NCBI GenBank assembly: GCA_027488055.1 | Contig: JAIYCK010000117.1 | Location: forward strand, 1 to 11,474 | Direction: 5' to 3' | Source: Flavobacteriales bacterium | Lineage (GTDB): Bacteria > Bacteroidota > Bacteroidia > Flavobacteriales_D > Sanyastnellaceae | DNA: 11,474 nt | In this document: in pieces, positions 1 through 7,311 of the stretch | Layout: each line of letters opens with the position of its first letter | How positions within the stretch are numbered: position 1 is the stretch's first letter | Position numbers and translations under genes: made by a program | Notes under the pieces: generated by a model | Told to the model about the DNA's origin: nothing | Database searches by the model: none | What the model saw: only the letters and a program-made list of their open reading frames with translations

Positions 1-22
1 ACTAAGTCGTCACACTTTCTAC

Positions 23-304
23 CTAATTGCGCTTGCGAATTTTATATCGGTGCCGTTTGCCATTCTGATGTTGTGTGTAATGCCAAAAATCGGCCGTATC
101 GTAATACAATGTCTCGTATCTGGATTCGCGAGTGCCCAGCACCTCCAGCGCGCGATAGGAGTCCATCAAGTCAGGCAGGATCGCAAGAAGCTCTTGTTGA
201 TGGAGCATGAATTTGGTGTCGGTCCTGTTCATCAATTGCACCCCATCCATCTCAGCCAACGTAATTGGGCTGAAAGACTGCAGTATGTGGGTCAGTGTAT
301 TCAA
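23..304 (-). pseudogene. VTC-domain protein, N-terminal fragment ended by a premature stop
   Basis: The 93-residue reading frame resembles the start of bacterial VTC-domain proteins, relatives of the yeast Vtc4 polyphosphate polymerase in the triphosphate tunnel metalloenzyme fold. The visible family-like motifs are NRTDTKF (26-32), YETLYYDT (63-70) and HRYKIRKR (85-92), which would supply basic residues lining the tunnel. Complete family members are usually around 230-260 residues, so this is only about the first third. The frame stops at TAG (23-25), exactly where relatives usually have Tyr in a pattern like Tyr-Val-Asp/Glu-Ser. The codons after the stop read Val-Glu-Ser and then reach a second in-frame TAG at 2-4. 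There is no ATG in frame: upstream, the frame reaches TAA without one, so the best start is TTG at 302-304. I infer a decayed gene or a base error near the sequence edge. The family assignment is fairly sure; the broken state is less so. Confidence 0.6.
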
Positions 305-407
305 TGGTTTCAGGAGAGGGCGTGCTTGACTTGTAGGTTATTGTCAATTCAAACTACTTCCCTCTTTATTTGGGTTTAATTGTGAAAATAATCACTTGCG
401 GTTGTTA

Positions 408-415
408 CAAATATA
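408..415 (-). promoter_or_regulatory. Possible -7 box (TATATTTG) upstream of the VTC-domain gene
   Basis: On the minus strand the sequence reads TATATTTG, matching the Bacteroidota -7 consensus TAnnTTTG. It would place transcription start near 401, giving a leader of about 100 nt before the TTG start at 304. I find no TTG at the right distance for a -33 element, so support is only moderate. The rest of 305-459 shows no other recognisable structure. Confidence 0.3.
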
Positions 416-459
416 ACAAATACCACATATTCCCACTTTGAGTCATTAAAATATACCAC

Positions 460-486
460 AAAAAAACCCGAAGCCATTGCTTCGGG
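460..486 (-). terminator. Rho-independent terminator downstream of the YebC gene
   Basis: A perfect 8-bp stem (CCCGAAGC at 467-474 paired with GCTTCGGG at 479-486) encloses a 4-nt loop. On the minus strand it is followed directly by seven T residues (460-466). It lies 57 bp past the YebC stop codon, in the right orientation to end that transcript before the VTC-domain fragment. Confidence 0.9.
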
Positions 487-542
487 TAAAGAGCGAATAC
501 TTGCAATATTATTGGGATGCTATGAAGCATCCAGCATTGAAT

Positions 543-1253
543 TTACTTCAGATTATGATACACCGCTTGCACGTCATCATCTTCTTCAATTTTTTCAACC
601 AATTCTAAGATCTCATCAATTTGTTCATCGTTCAACTCTGTGAACGAATTGGGGATGCGCTCGAGGCCTGCTTTCACCACTGGGATATTGCGCTCCTCTA
701 ATGCTTTCTGCATACTTCCAAAATCAGCAAAAGCGGTGTACAATACATATTCATTTTCCTCTTGCTCGATGCTATCTAGCCCGGCGTCAATCAATTCCAA
801 CTCAAGTTCATCGATATTACTGACGGCATCGGCACTCAGGCGGAATACACCTTTCCGATCAAAAACAAAACTCAGCGAACCACTGTTGCCCAATGTGCCG
901 CCACCTCGATTAAAATACATTCGAATATTAGCCACTGTGCGTGTAGGATTGTCCGTGGCCGTTTCGACCAATATCGCCACTCCGTTGGGGCCATATCCTT
1001 CGTACACCATTTCCTCATAACCCGCGGTGTCTTTGTCACTCGCGCGCTTGATGGCTGCGTCCACGCGATCTTTTGGCATGTTCACACCCTTCGCGTTGGC
1101 GATTACTTGACGCAAACGTGGATTCGACGATGGATCTGGACCAGCAGCCTTTACTGCCATAGCAATGTCCTTGCCGATGCGTGTAAAGGCCTTCGCCATC
1201 TTATCATATCGAGCAAACATCTTGTGTTTGCGTTTCTCAAATATCCTTCCCAT
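543..1253 (-). CDS. yebC: YebC/TACO1/PmpR family protein (translation or transcription factor)
   Basis: The 236-residue protein matches the YebC family along its whole length, at the family's usual size. Landmarks are an N-terminal GRIFEKRKHKMFARYDK segment, the PSSNPRLRQVIANAKGVNMP region (41-60), YEGYGPNGVAILVE (84-97), GNSGSLSFVF (122-131) and an acidic C-terminal helix (LELVEKIEEDDD). Members are cytosolic. They were first annotated as DNA-binding regulators (PmpR), while the mitochondrial relative TACO1 activates translation, and bacterial members have more recently been linked to relief of ribosome stalling at proline runs. The sequence alone does not decide which role applies. The ATG at 1251-1253 fits the conserved family start. 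The gene is monocistronic as seen here, with a promoter-like element upstream, a terminator downstream, and thymidine kinase divergently placed. Confidence 0.95.
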   Translation of the reverse strand: MGRIFEKRKHKMFARYDKMAKAFTRIGKDIAMAVKAAGPDPSSNPRLRQVIANAKGVNMPKDRVDAAIKRASDKDTAGYEEMVYEGYGPNGVAILVETATDNPTRTVANIRMYFNRGGGTLGNSGSLSFVFDRKGVFRLSADAVSNIDELELELIDAGLDSIEQEENEYVLYTAFADFGSMQKALEERNIPVVKAGLERIPNSFTELNDEQIDEILELVEKIEEDDDVQAVYHNLK

Positions 1254-1293
1254 AGTTGAAGTAGATTTTTTTGAATTAAAGTCCTTGGGCCCG

Positions 1294-1323
1294 CAAACCT
1301 ACAAAAGGACTTCAAAATCCCAA
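1294..1323 (-). promoter_or_regulatory. Predicted promoter of the YebC gene (TTG-N19-TAGGTTTG)
   Basis: On the minus strand a TTG at 1321-1323 and TAGGTTTG at 1294-1301 are separated by 19 bp. This fits the Bacteroidota housekeeping pattern of a -33 TTG and a -7 TAnnTTTG element 17-23 bp apart. Transcription would begin near 1287, giving a leader of about 35 nt before the ATG at 1253. The match is by eye only. Confidence 0.55.
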
Positions 1324-1344
1324 CCATATTCATGAAAACATTAG

Positions 1345-1352
1345 TAGGTTTG
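1345..1352 (+). promoter_or_regulatory. Possible -7 box (TAGGTTTG) for the tdk-murF/alr operon
   Basis: A second TAGGTTTG, on the plus strand, lies just before the thymidine kinase start. If used, transcription would begin at about 1358-1361, at or next to the ATG (1361), implying a nearly leaderless mRNA. No TTG occurs 17-23 bp upstream, so the -33 element is missing or degenerate. The box is the mirror image of the one serving the divergent YebC gene. Confidence 0.3.
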
Positions 1353-1360
1353 TGGTCGAC

Positions 1361-1987
1361 ATGTTCATAGAAAACACCTTTAACCGCGGCCGAAGTCAAG
1401 GATGGATCGAAGTCATCTGTGGCTCTATGTTCTCTGGCAAAACCGAGGAACTTATTCGTCGACTCAAAAGAGCGGAGATCGCTCAAATGAAGGTTGAAAT
1501 TTTTAAACCCAAGGTCGACAACAGGTATCATGAGGAGGATGTCGTATCCCACAACGCAACCTCTATTCGCAGCACTGCTATCGAACATAGCTCCCAACTC
1601 TTGCTCATGAGCGGTGATGTGGAGGTATTGGGTATTGACGAAGCCCAGTTCTTCGACAGCGGACTGCCCGATGTGTGCAATCAACTCGCCAATCAAGGCA
1701 TTCGTGTCATCTGTGCTGGTTTGGATATGGATTTCATGGGGCGACCCTTTGGGCCTATGCCTCAACTACTTGCCGTGGCTGAATTTGTGACCAAGGTGCA
1801 TGCCATATGTGTCAAGACAGGCAATCTCGCTCATTATAGCTATCGGTATGCTCCCGGCGAATCCGTGGTTCAACTCGGAGAACTCGAAAGCTATGCGCCT
1901 TTGTCTAGAGAAGCTTATAACTTGGCCATGAGCCAACGCAAAAACGCAGAAAAAAGCCTGCCCAACCAATCACCAGGGACACCATGA
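1361..1987 (+). CDS. tdk: Thymidine kinase (type II, TK1-like)
   Basis: This cytosolic enzyme phosphorylates thymidine with ATP to give dTMP in pyrimidine salvage. The 208-residue protein shows the P-loop GSMFSGKT (21-28), the DEAQFF motif (93-98) whose Glu94 is the expected catalytic base, DFMGRPFGPMP (124-134) and the lasso-region segment HAICVKTGNLAHYSYR (147-162). The structural zinc site of many type II kinases is not complete: one Cys remains at 150 and the partner position is Thr. From memory this is common in Bacteroidota thymidine kinases, so I do not read it as damage. I prefer ATG 1361 over an in-frame GTG at 1352, because MFIENT matches the usual family N-terminus and the GTG overlaps the promoter-like box. 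The stop codon overlaps the start of murF-alr by four bases (ATGA). Confidence 0.95.
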   Translation: MFIENTFNRGRSQGWIEVICGSMFSGKTEELIRRLKRAEIAQMKVEIFKPKVDNRYHEEDVVSHNATSIRSTAIEHSSQLLLMSGDVEVLGIDEAQFFDSGLPDVCNQLANQGIRVICAGLDMDFMGRPFGPMPQLLAVAEFVTKVHAICVKTGNLAHYSYRYAPGESVVQLGELESYAPLSREAYNLAMSQRKNAEKSLPNQSPGTP

Positions 1988-4425
1988 AATGGGCTATATC
2001 GGATATATGTGAATGGACCAATGGCACGTTGGTAGCAGGCCAAGGAAATCGAACATTTTCGCAATTGGTATTGGATAGCCGCAAGGCACTGAATGCGGAC
2101 GACAGTTTGTTTATTGCCATACACGGCGTGCGCCACAACAGTCACCTCTTGCTTCACGAACTGTATGCAAAAGGGGTGCGTTGTTTTATCATCGAAGAAG
2201 ATGTGGACATCGACTTATTGCCAGAGGCAGATGTGGTGCGTGTGTCGAATAGCATCGCCGCCATGCAATCATTGGCCGCTCGGCATCGTTCTCAATTTAC
2301 GATTCCCGTAATCGGCATCACCGGCAGCAATGGCAAAACAACCATCAAAGAATGGCTGAATGTGCTGCTCAGCGAGGATTTTCGCATAGTACGCAGCCCA
2401 AAAAGTTATAACTCCCAAATAGGTGTTCCCATATCGGTGTGGAACATGGGACCGGCGCATGAACTCGCCATTTTCGAAGCAGGTATCTCCGAATCGGGCG
2501 AAATGGAAAAGCTTGCACGCGTAATTCAACCTTCCATTGGAGTCCTAAGTGGAATTGGAACGGCCCACATGGAAAACTTTCTTAGCCGCCGCCAATTGAT
2601 CGGTGAAAAATTACATCTCTTCGCTCGTTCCGAAGTGATTGTGGTGCCCGATGACGCAGATGTGCTCCAATTGGTTAGTCCATGGCAAGAATCTAAAAAA
2701 ATCTTGATCGTTCCAAAACACCATTGGATTCGACGATCCGAAAATGGAACGGACAACATTATCCGCTTGGGACAGGAGTCCCGCACATTTGAAGTTGGAT
2801 TTGGAGATCAAGCGTCCTTCGACAATATCGCTACATGCATTACGTGTATGCGCTATCTCAGTTATACTGACGAGGTCATTCAGGATCGCTTGAAACGCTT
2901 GACAGCACTCGAAATGCGTTTGCAATTGATCGAAGGAGAAAATGGTGCAGTGATTGTCAATGACGCTTACAGCAATGACTTACAATCCTTGGAAATTGCC
3001 CTGGATTTTTTATCGAGGCACGCACGTGGCAAGGAAAAGGCAGTGGTACTATCTGATTTCATTCAAAGTGGCACCCCGGTGGAGGAACTCCATCGCACGG
3101 TGCTCGAATTGCTCAAACGCCACGGTGTGCAGCGCTGGTATAACGTAGGTCCTGCAAGCAAAACCTCGGATTCCGAATTGGGAGATCGCTATCAACATTT
3201 TCCATCAACGGAAGCCTTTTTGAGTGAATTCGATCCTGAAGTATTCCAACAAACCGCAGTACTCGTCAAAGGAGCGAGGATTTTCGCTTTTGAAAAGATA
3301 GTTGCTACACTCCAAGAACAATCGCACGATTCAGTCTTGCAAATTGATTTGGGAGCGCTGGTGCACAACCTCAATTATTTCAAATCAAAAATCCACCCTT
3401 CCACGAAGCTCATGGTCATGGTGAAGGCCTTCGGTTATGGGATCGGTGCTCCACAAGTGGCTTCTTTGTTGATGTTCAACAAGGCAGATTATTTGGCGGT
3501 GGCCTATACGGACGAGGGAGCCGCGCTCCGCAAGGCCGGCATTTCACTGCCCATCATGGTGATGAACCCTGAACGCAGCAGCCTGCAAGCCTTGATCAAA
3601 TTCAAATTGGAACCCGAAATTTACAGCTTCAGATCGTTGAGCGCTTTTATCAAAGCGCTGCGTCAAAGCAATCATCAAGGCCCATATGCTATCCACCTCA
3701 AAATAGACACGGGCATGCGCAGGCTGGGTTTCGAACGCTCTGAAATAGCTGAACTTGCGAAGGTGATGGGCTCATACCCTGACATCAAAGTGGCAAGTGT
3801 ATTCACTCATTTGGCCGCGACCGACAACCCCGATTTGGACCACTTTACAAATCAGCAACTCGTTCATTTCGATGAAGCCTACACAATCATAACGGAATCG
3901 CTGCCTTATCTACCCTTGAAACACGCTCTCAATACGGGAGGTATCCAGCGATTTGGAAATGCACAATATGATATGGTGCGTTTAGGCGTTGGACTATATG
4001 GAGTTTCGGCAGATGCCAACGAAAAGCTAGAGCTCATGCCGGTCAATGCGCTGAAAACGGTCATCTCACAGATCAAACAAGTGAAAAAAGGGGAAAGCAT
4101 TGGGTACAACAGATCCTTTATTGCTCCGACTGATATGCGAAGTGCTACCATTCCATTGGGCTATGCGGATGGTCTCAGACGGCAATTGAGCAACGGGGGG
4201 GGATATGTGGTGATCCATGGGCAGCGCGCCCCGATTGTGGGCAATGTATGCATGGATATGACAATGGTCGACGTGACTCACATCGATTGTGCCGAAGGCG
4301 ACGAAGTGGAGGTTTTTGGCCAATTTCAGACCATCGCACAGTTCGCACAATCCTGTGATACTATTGTCTACGAAGTATTGACCTCCATCAGTCAACGTGT
4401 CAAGCGGGTATATACACAAGATTGA
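1984..4425 (+). CDS. murF-alr: Bifunctional MurF ligase / alanine racemase fusion
   Basis: The 813-residue cytosolic protein fuses two cell-wall enzymes. Residues 1 to about 447 are MurF, which joins D-Ala-D-Ala to the UDP-MurNAc-tripeptide using ATP. It has the P-loop GITGSNGKTT (111-120), the metal-site region EAGISESGE (165-173), DAYSNDLQSL (327-336) and VLVKGARIFAFEK (427-439). Residues from about 450 to 813 are a fold-type III PLP alanine racemase, which makes D-Ala. The PLP Lys is K481 in VKAFGYG, the substrate-side motif KIDTGMRRLG spans 573-582, the catalytic Tyr is probably Y708 in IGYN, and NVCMDMTMVD (754-763) and YEVLTSISQRV (796-806) complete the C-terminal barrel. Both halves look intact. 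This fusion is known in Bacteroidota. The ATG overlaps the thymidine kinase stop, suggesting coupled translation. No clear terminator is visible after the stop. Confidence 0.96.
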   Translation: MKWAISDICEWTNGTLVAGQGNRTFSQLVLDSRKALNADDSLFIAIHGVRHNSHLLLHELYAKGVRCFIIEEDVDIDLLPEADVVRVSNSIAAMQSLAARHRSQFTIPVIGITGSNGKTTIKEWLNVLLSEDFRIVRSPKSYNSQIGVPISVWNMGPAHELAIFEAGISESGEMEKLARVIQPSIGVLSGIGTAHMENFLSRRQLIGEKLHLFARSEVIVVPDDADVLQLVSPWQESKKILIVPKHHWIRRSENGTDNIIRLGQESRTFEVGFGDQASFDNIATCITCMRYLSYTDEVIQDRLKRLTALEMRLQLIEGENGAVIVNDAYSNDLQSLEIALDFLSRHARGKEKAVVLSDFIQSGTPVEELHRTVLELLKRHGVQRWYNVGPASKTSDSELGDRYQHFPSTEAFLSEFDPEVFQQTAVLVKGARIFAFEKIVATLQEQSHDSVLQIDLGALVHNLNYFKSKIHPSTKLMVMVKAFGYGIGAPQVASLLMFNKADYLAVAYTDEGAALRKAGISLPIMVMNPERSSLQALIKFKLEPEIYSFRSLSAFIKALRQSNHQGPYAIHLKIDTGMRRLGFERSEIAELAKVMGSYPDIKVASVFTHLAATDNPDLDHFTNQQLVHFDEAYTIITESLPYLPLKHALNTGGIQRFGNAQYDMVRLGVGLYGVSADANEKLELMPVNALKTVISQIKQVKKGESIGYNRSFIAPTDMRSATIPLGYADGLRRQLSNGGGYVVIHGQRAPIVGNVCMDMTMVDVTHIDCAEGDEVEVFGQFQTIAQFAQSCDTIVYEVLTSISQRVKRVYTQD

Positions 4426-4498
4426 TTAAGGTTAAACTTCTCAACAGCTCGGTAGGGAATCTTTGGTCATCCATGGTATGCAATTCGTTAGATCGCGG

Positions 4499-4506
4499 TA
4501 TTTTTG
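4499..4506 (+). promoter_or_regulatory. Possible -7 box (TATTTTTG) for the S8-like protease gene
   Basis: TATTTTTG matches TAnnTTTG and would start transcription near 4513, about 50 nt before the ATG at 4565. No TTG lies 17-23 bp upstream, so the -33 half is unsupported. The 139-bp gap 4426-4564 otherwise holds no clear hairpin terminator, so read-through from murF-alr is possible. Confidence 0.35.
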
Positions 4507-4564
4507 AATTCGAACCAATAAATGCGATTTGCGCTCACCGATATCGCACAACCTCTTTAATACA

Positions 4565-7180
4565 ATGAAAAAGTATTTGTTCCTTCTTATTCTTGGTCTG
4601 TCAATCCAATGGACCACCGGCCAAACGCCACAGATAGTAGACAATGAAGTTATTGTGCAACTCACCACGGCCAATGATCCGAAGGCTGTAGAGTTAGCAT
4701 TTGCTTCAGAAATGGGGATGTTGCCACAATTCAAACATGTACAATTGTTGAGCAAAACAATGCGCATTCACCTCTTCACTTTCGATGCGACCCGGATCGA
4801 CGTATACAGTGTATTGCGACAGCTTCAACACACCGATGGTGTCGCATTGGCTCAAGTCAATCATGTACTCAATGAGCGCCAAATTCCCAACGACTCCTTC
4901 TTTGGACAACAATGGCATCATGTGCAGTCGGGAGATCATGACATTGATACAGATCTTGCGTGGGACATCACCACAGGCGGTTTGACAGCATTTGGCGACG
5001 AGATTGTAGTGTGTGTAGTGGAAGGAGGCGGAGCCAAATGGGACCAAGCCGACATCGTGAGCAACCACTGGGTAAATACAAATGAAATCGCCAACAATGG
5101 ATTGGACGATGACAACAATGGATATATTGATGATTACGATGGTTGGAATATTGGATCCGATACCGATAACCTTGATACAGGCAATCATGGAACCCAAGTG
5201 AGCAGCATGATTGGTGCCAAGGGCAACAATAGTTTGGGTATTACAGGCGTCAATTGGGATGTGAAAATAATGCAAGTGCAAATGGGCGGTGTCAACGAAA
5301 ACAACGTGATCGAAGCATACGAGTATCCGCTTGCAATGCGCAAATTATACAATCAGTCGAATGGCACTCAAGGTGCATTTGTGGTTGCGACCAATAGTTC
5401 ATGGGGCATCGATGGTGGCAATCCCGCTAATGCTCCATTGTGGTGCGCGATGTACGATAGTTTGGGATATTATGGTGTATTGAGTGCTGGCTCCACGGCC
5501 AACAATAACGTGAACGTGGACGTAGTTGGCGATTTACCCACGGCGTGCCCAAGCGACTTCATGATCAGCGTGACTGCATCCAACGACAATGATGTGCGAA
5601 CTTTCAGTGGTTACGGCATTACCACCATTGATATTGCGGCCCCAGGAGAAGATGTGTATTTGGCAGGTAACAATAGCTATGCTCCAACCAGCGGCACTTC
5701 ATTTGCTGGTCCATGCGTAGCGGGTGCAATTGCGCTGCTATATAGCGCTCCATGCAACAGTTTTATGGAAGTGGCTTATGCCGCTCCTGCCACCGCCGCT
5801 TTGGACATCAAAAATTATCTAATGGACGGAGTGGATCTCGTTTCTAATTTGTCCGATGAAGTAGTGTCGGGAGGCCGCTTGAATGTGAACAATAGCTTAC
5901 AACTCCTACTGAACAATTGCAGCGAAGGAGCCTGTGTAGCTCCTTTCAATGTGAGTGCTTCACAATTGGATCAGACGTTGGACTATAATTTATCATGGGG
6001 TTCTACTGCCTCTATGTTGAATTTTGACATTGAGTACCATGAGACCGGCTCTGATGTGATTTTCTTGATTGAAAATGTGCAAACGCCATCCTATACACTC
6101 ACGGGACTTGCTCCATGTACAAGCTACGAAGCACAAATCATTGCGTATTGTGCCGAAGACGCAAGCTCTTCGTCTCAGTCGCTCGTTTGGACGACCGACG
6201 GATGCTGCGAACATCCCACATTGCCCACCCTCAACAGTATTACTGATGCCACTGCCTCTTTGACTTGGAGCTCCGTGATGGCGGCCATGTCATATAATGT
6301 AGTTGTAGCACAAAATGGAAACACAGTGCTTGAGTACAACAACCTCACCAACAACTCGCTTGAAATAGGCCCACTCGAGCCTTGCAGCCAATACACAGTC
6401 TTTGTTTCCTCCAATTGCGGAAAGATCGGTCCCAACACACAATCCATTTCATTTAATACGATCGGATGCGGATCATGCCAAGATCTCACTTATTGCGATG
6501 TAACCTCTAATGCCAATCTCGAGTTCATTGCCGAAGTGACGGTGGACAATTACACGCATACTTCGGGCAGTGATGGAGGTTATGTTTTTGTTGAAGGTTC
6601 AACCATCACACTCGCCAATGCAGCGACCTATGACATTGCATTAACTCCAGGGTTTTCGAACAATCAATACAACGAATATTTCAAAGCTTGGATTGATTAT
6701 AACTCCAATGCCGTTTTCGAAAATACAGAATTGATTTTTGAATCGGAAAATTCCTCTGCAAATCCTGTGAGTGGCTCATTTACCGTGCCCGACAATCTTA
6801 CAGCAGGAGTGACTAGAATGCGCGTTTCGATGAGTTACAGCAGCCCCTTCGGTGGTGGCAATCTACCTGTAGACTGCGGTGATGGCGGAGATGGCGAAAT
6901 TGAAGATTACTGCGTGACATTGACAGGTTTACCTGATCAAGTAGCATCTTATTCGGTAGACGCCATGAAGGTTTTTCCAAATCCCACGTCTGACATTCTA
7001 ACTTTGACCAATGCTCCTAGCAATGCTTCATTTCAAGTGTTGGATCACACAGGTCGCATTTGTTTAAGTGGTAAATTGAATCCAAACCAGATCAATGTGT
7101 CTAACCTATCTGTTGGTGTTTATTCTGTGGTTGTATACTCGAATAACGCGTCGCAACATACCCGATTTGTAAAAAATTAA
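4565..7180 (+). CDS. Secreted subtilisin-like (S8) protein with FN3, GEVED and T9SS type A sorting domains
   Basis: Numbering starts at the ATG at 4565 (871 residues). I chose this start over an in-frame ATG at 4529 because a signal peptide (MKKYLFLLILGLSIQW, cut near residue 20) begins here. Residues of about 20-110 look like a propeptide and about 115-450 form the S8 fold. His208 (in NHGTQV) and nucleophile Ser379 (in SGTSFAGP) are present. The strand that normally carries the catalytic Asp as DTG or DSG reads VVCVVEGGG, with Glu153 in that place, and the usual AAGN oxyanion motif reads SAGST. Two cysteine-bearing FN3 domains (about 459-544 and 549-634), a GEVED domain (about 642-786, ending GEIEDYCVTL) and a type A C-terminal sorting domain (about 793-871, with KVFPNPTSDILTL) follow. 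The protein should reach the surface or medium through the T9SS. Proteolytic activity is uncertain; the architecture is sure. Confidence 0.92.
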   Translation: MKKYLFLLILGLSIQWTTGQTPQIVDNEVIVQLTTANDPKAVELAFASEMGMLPQFKHVQLLSKTMRIHLFTFDATRIDVYSVLRQLQHTDGVALAQVNHVLNERQIPNDSFFGQQWHHVQSGDHDIDTDLAWDITTGGLTAFGDEIVVCVVEGGGAKWDQADIVSNHWVNTNEIANNGLDDDNNGYIDDYDGWNIGSDTDNLDTGNHGTQVSSMIGAKGNNSLGITGVNWDVKIMQVQMGGVNENNVIEAYEYPLAMRKLYNQSNGTQGAFVVATNSSWGIDGGNPANAPLWCAMYDSLGYYGVLSAGSTANNNVNVDVVGDLPTACPSDFMISVTASNDNDVRTFSGYGITTIDIAAPGEDVYLAGNNSYAPTSGTSFAGPCVAGAIALLYSAPCNSFMEVAYAAPATAALDIKNYLMDGVDLVSNLSDEVVSGGRLNVNNSLQLLLNNCSEGACVAPFNVSASQLDQTLDYNLSWGSTASMLNFDIEYHETGSDVIFLIENVQTPSYTLTGLAPCTSYEAQIIAYCAEDASSSSQSLVWTTDGCCEHPTLPTLNSITDATASLTWSSVMAAMSYNVVVAQNGNTVLEYNNLTNNSLEIGPLEPCSQYTVFVSSNCGKIGPNTQSISFNTIGCGSCQDLTYCDVTSNANLEFIAEVTVDNYTHTSGSDGGYVFVEGSTITLANAATYDIALTPGFSNNQYNEYFKAWIDYNSNAVFENTELIFESENSSANPVSGSFTVPDNLTAGVTRMRVSMSYSSPFGGGNLPVDCGDGGDGEIEDYCVTLTGLPDQVASYSVDAMKVFPNPTSDILTLTNAPSNASFQVLDHTGRICLSGKLNPNQINVSNLSVGVYSVVVYSNNASQHTRFVKN

Positions 7181-7201
7181 GTCGTCTTTATTAAAAGAAA
7201 A

Positions 7202-7231
7202 GGACCGAATGATTATTCGGTCCCTTTTTTT
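7202..7231 (+). terminator. Strong rho-independent terminator between convergent genes
   Basis: A perfect 9-bp stem (GGACCGAAT at 7202-7210 paired with ATTCGGTCC at 7215-7223) with a 4-nt loop is followed by C and seven T residues, 22 bp after the stop of the S8-like gene. On the minus strand the same hairpin is followed by TTTTCTTTT, so it may also end the porP transcript coming from the right. The stretch 7232-7311 shows nothing further. Confidence 0.92.
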
Positions 7232-7311
7232 GATCAGAAAAAATATATCTAGTTTTTTACTTCAACGAGTAGACCATTCAAAATATCAATTGGCTTTGAG
7301 TCCATGAATAA

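Noticed and set aside
1352..1360. GTG start for thymidine kinase nine bases upstream of the ATG
   Set aside because: The family normally begins at the MFIENT-like segment, and the GTG falls inside the promoter-like box.
1151..1765. 204-codon minus-strand frame across the start of yebC and most of tdk
   Set aside because: It overlaps two clearly recognisable genes, crosses their promoter region and resembles no known family.
1361..1987. Missing zinc-site cysteines in thymidine kinase as a sign of inactivation
   Set aside because: The same CxxTGN pattern is, to my knowledge, usual in Bacteroidota thymidine kinases, and all nucleotide-binding motifs are intact.
4523..4548. TGCGAT and ATCGCA inverted repeat in the leader of the S8-like gene
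   Set aside because: Only six base pairs with a 14-nt loop and no supporting motif, so likely chance.
4529..4564. Upstream ATG adding 12 residues to the S8-like protein
   Set aside because: It would place a polar stretch before an otherwise standard signal peptide that begins with MKKYLFLL.
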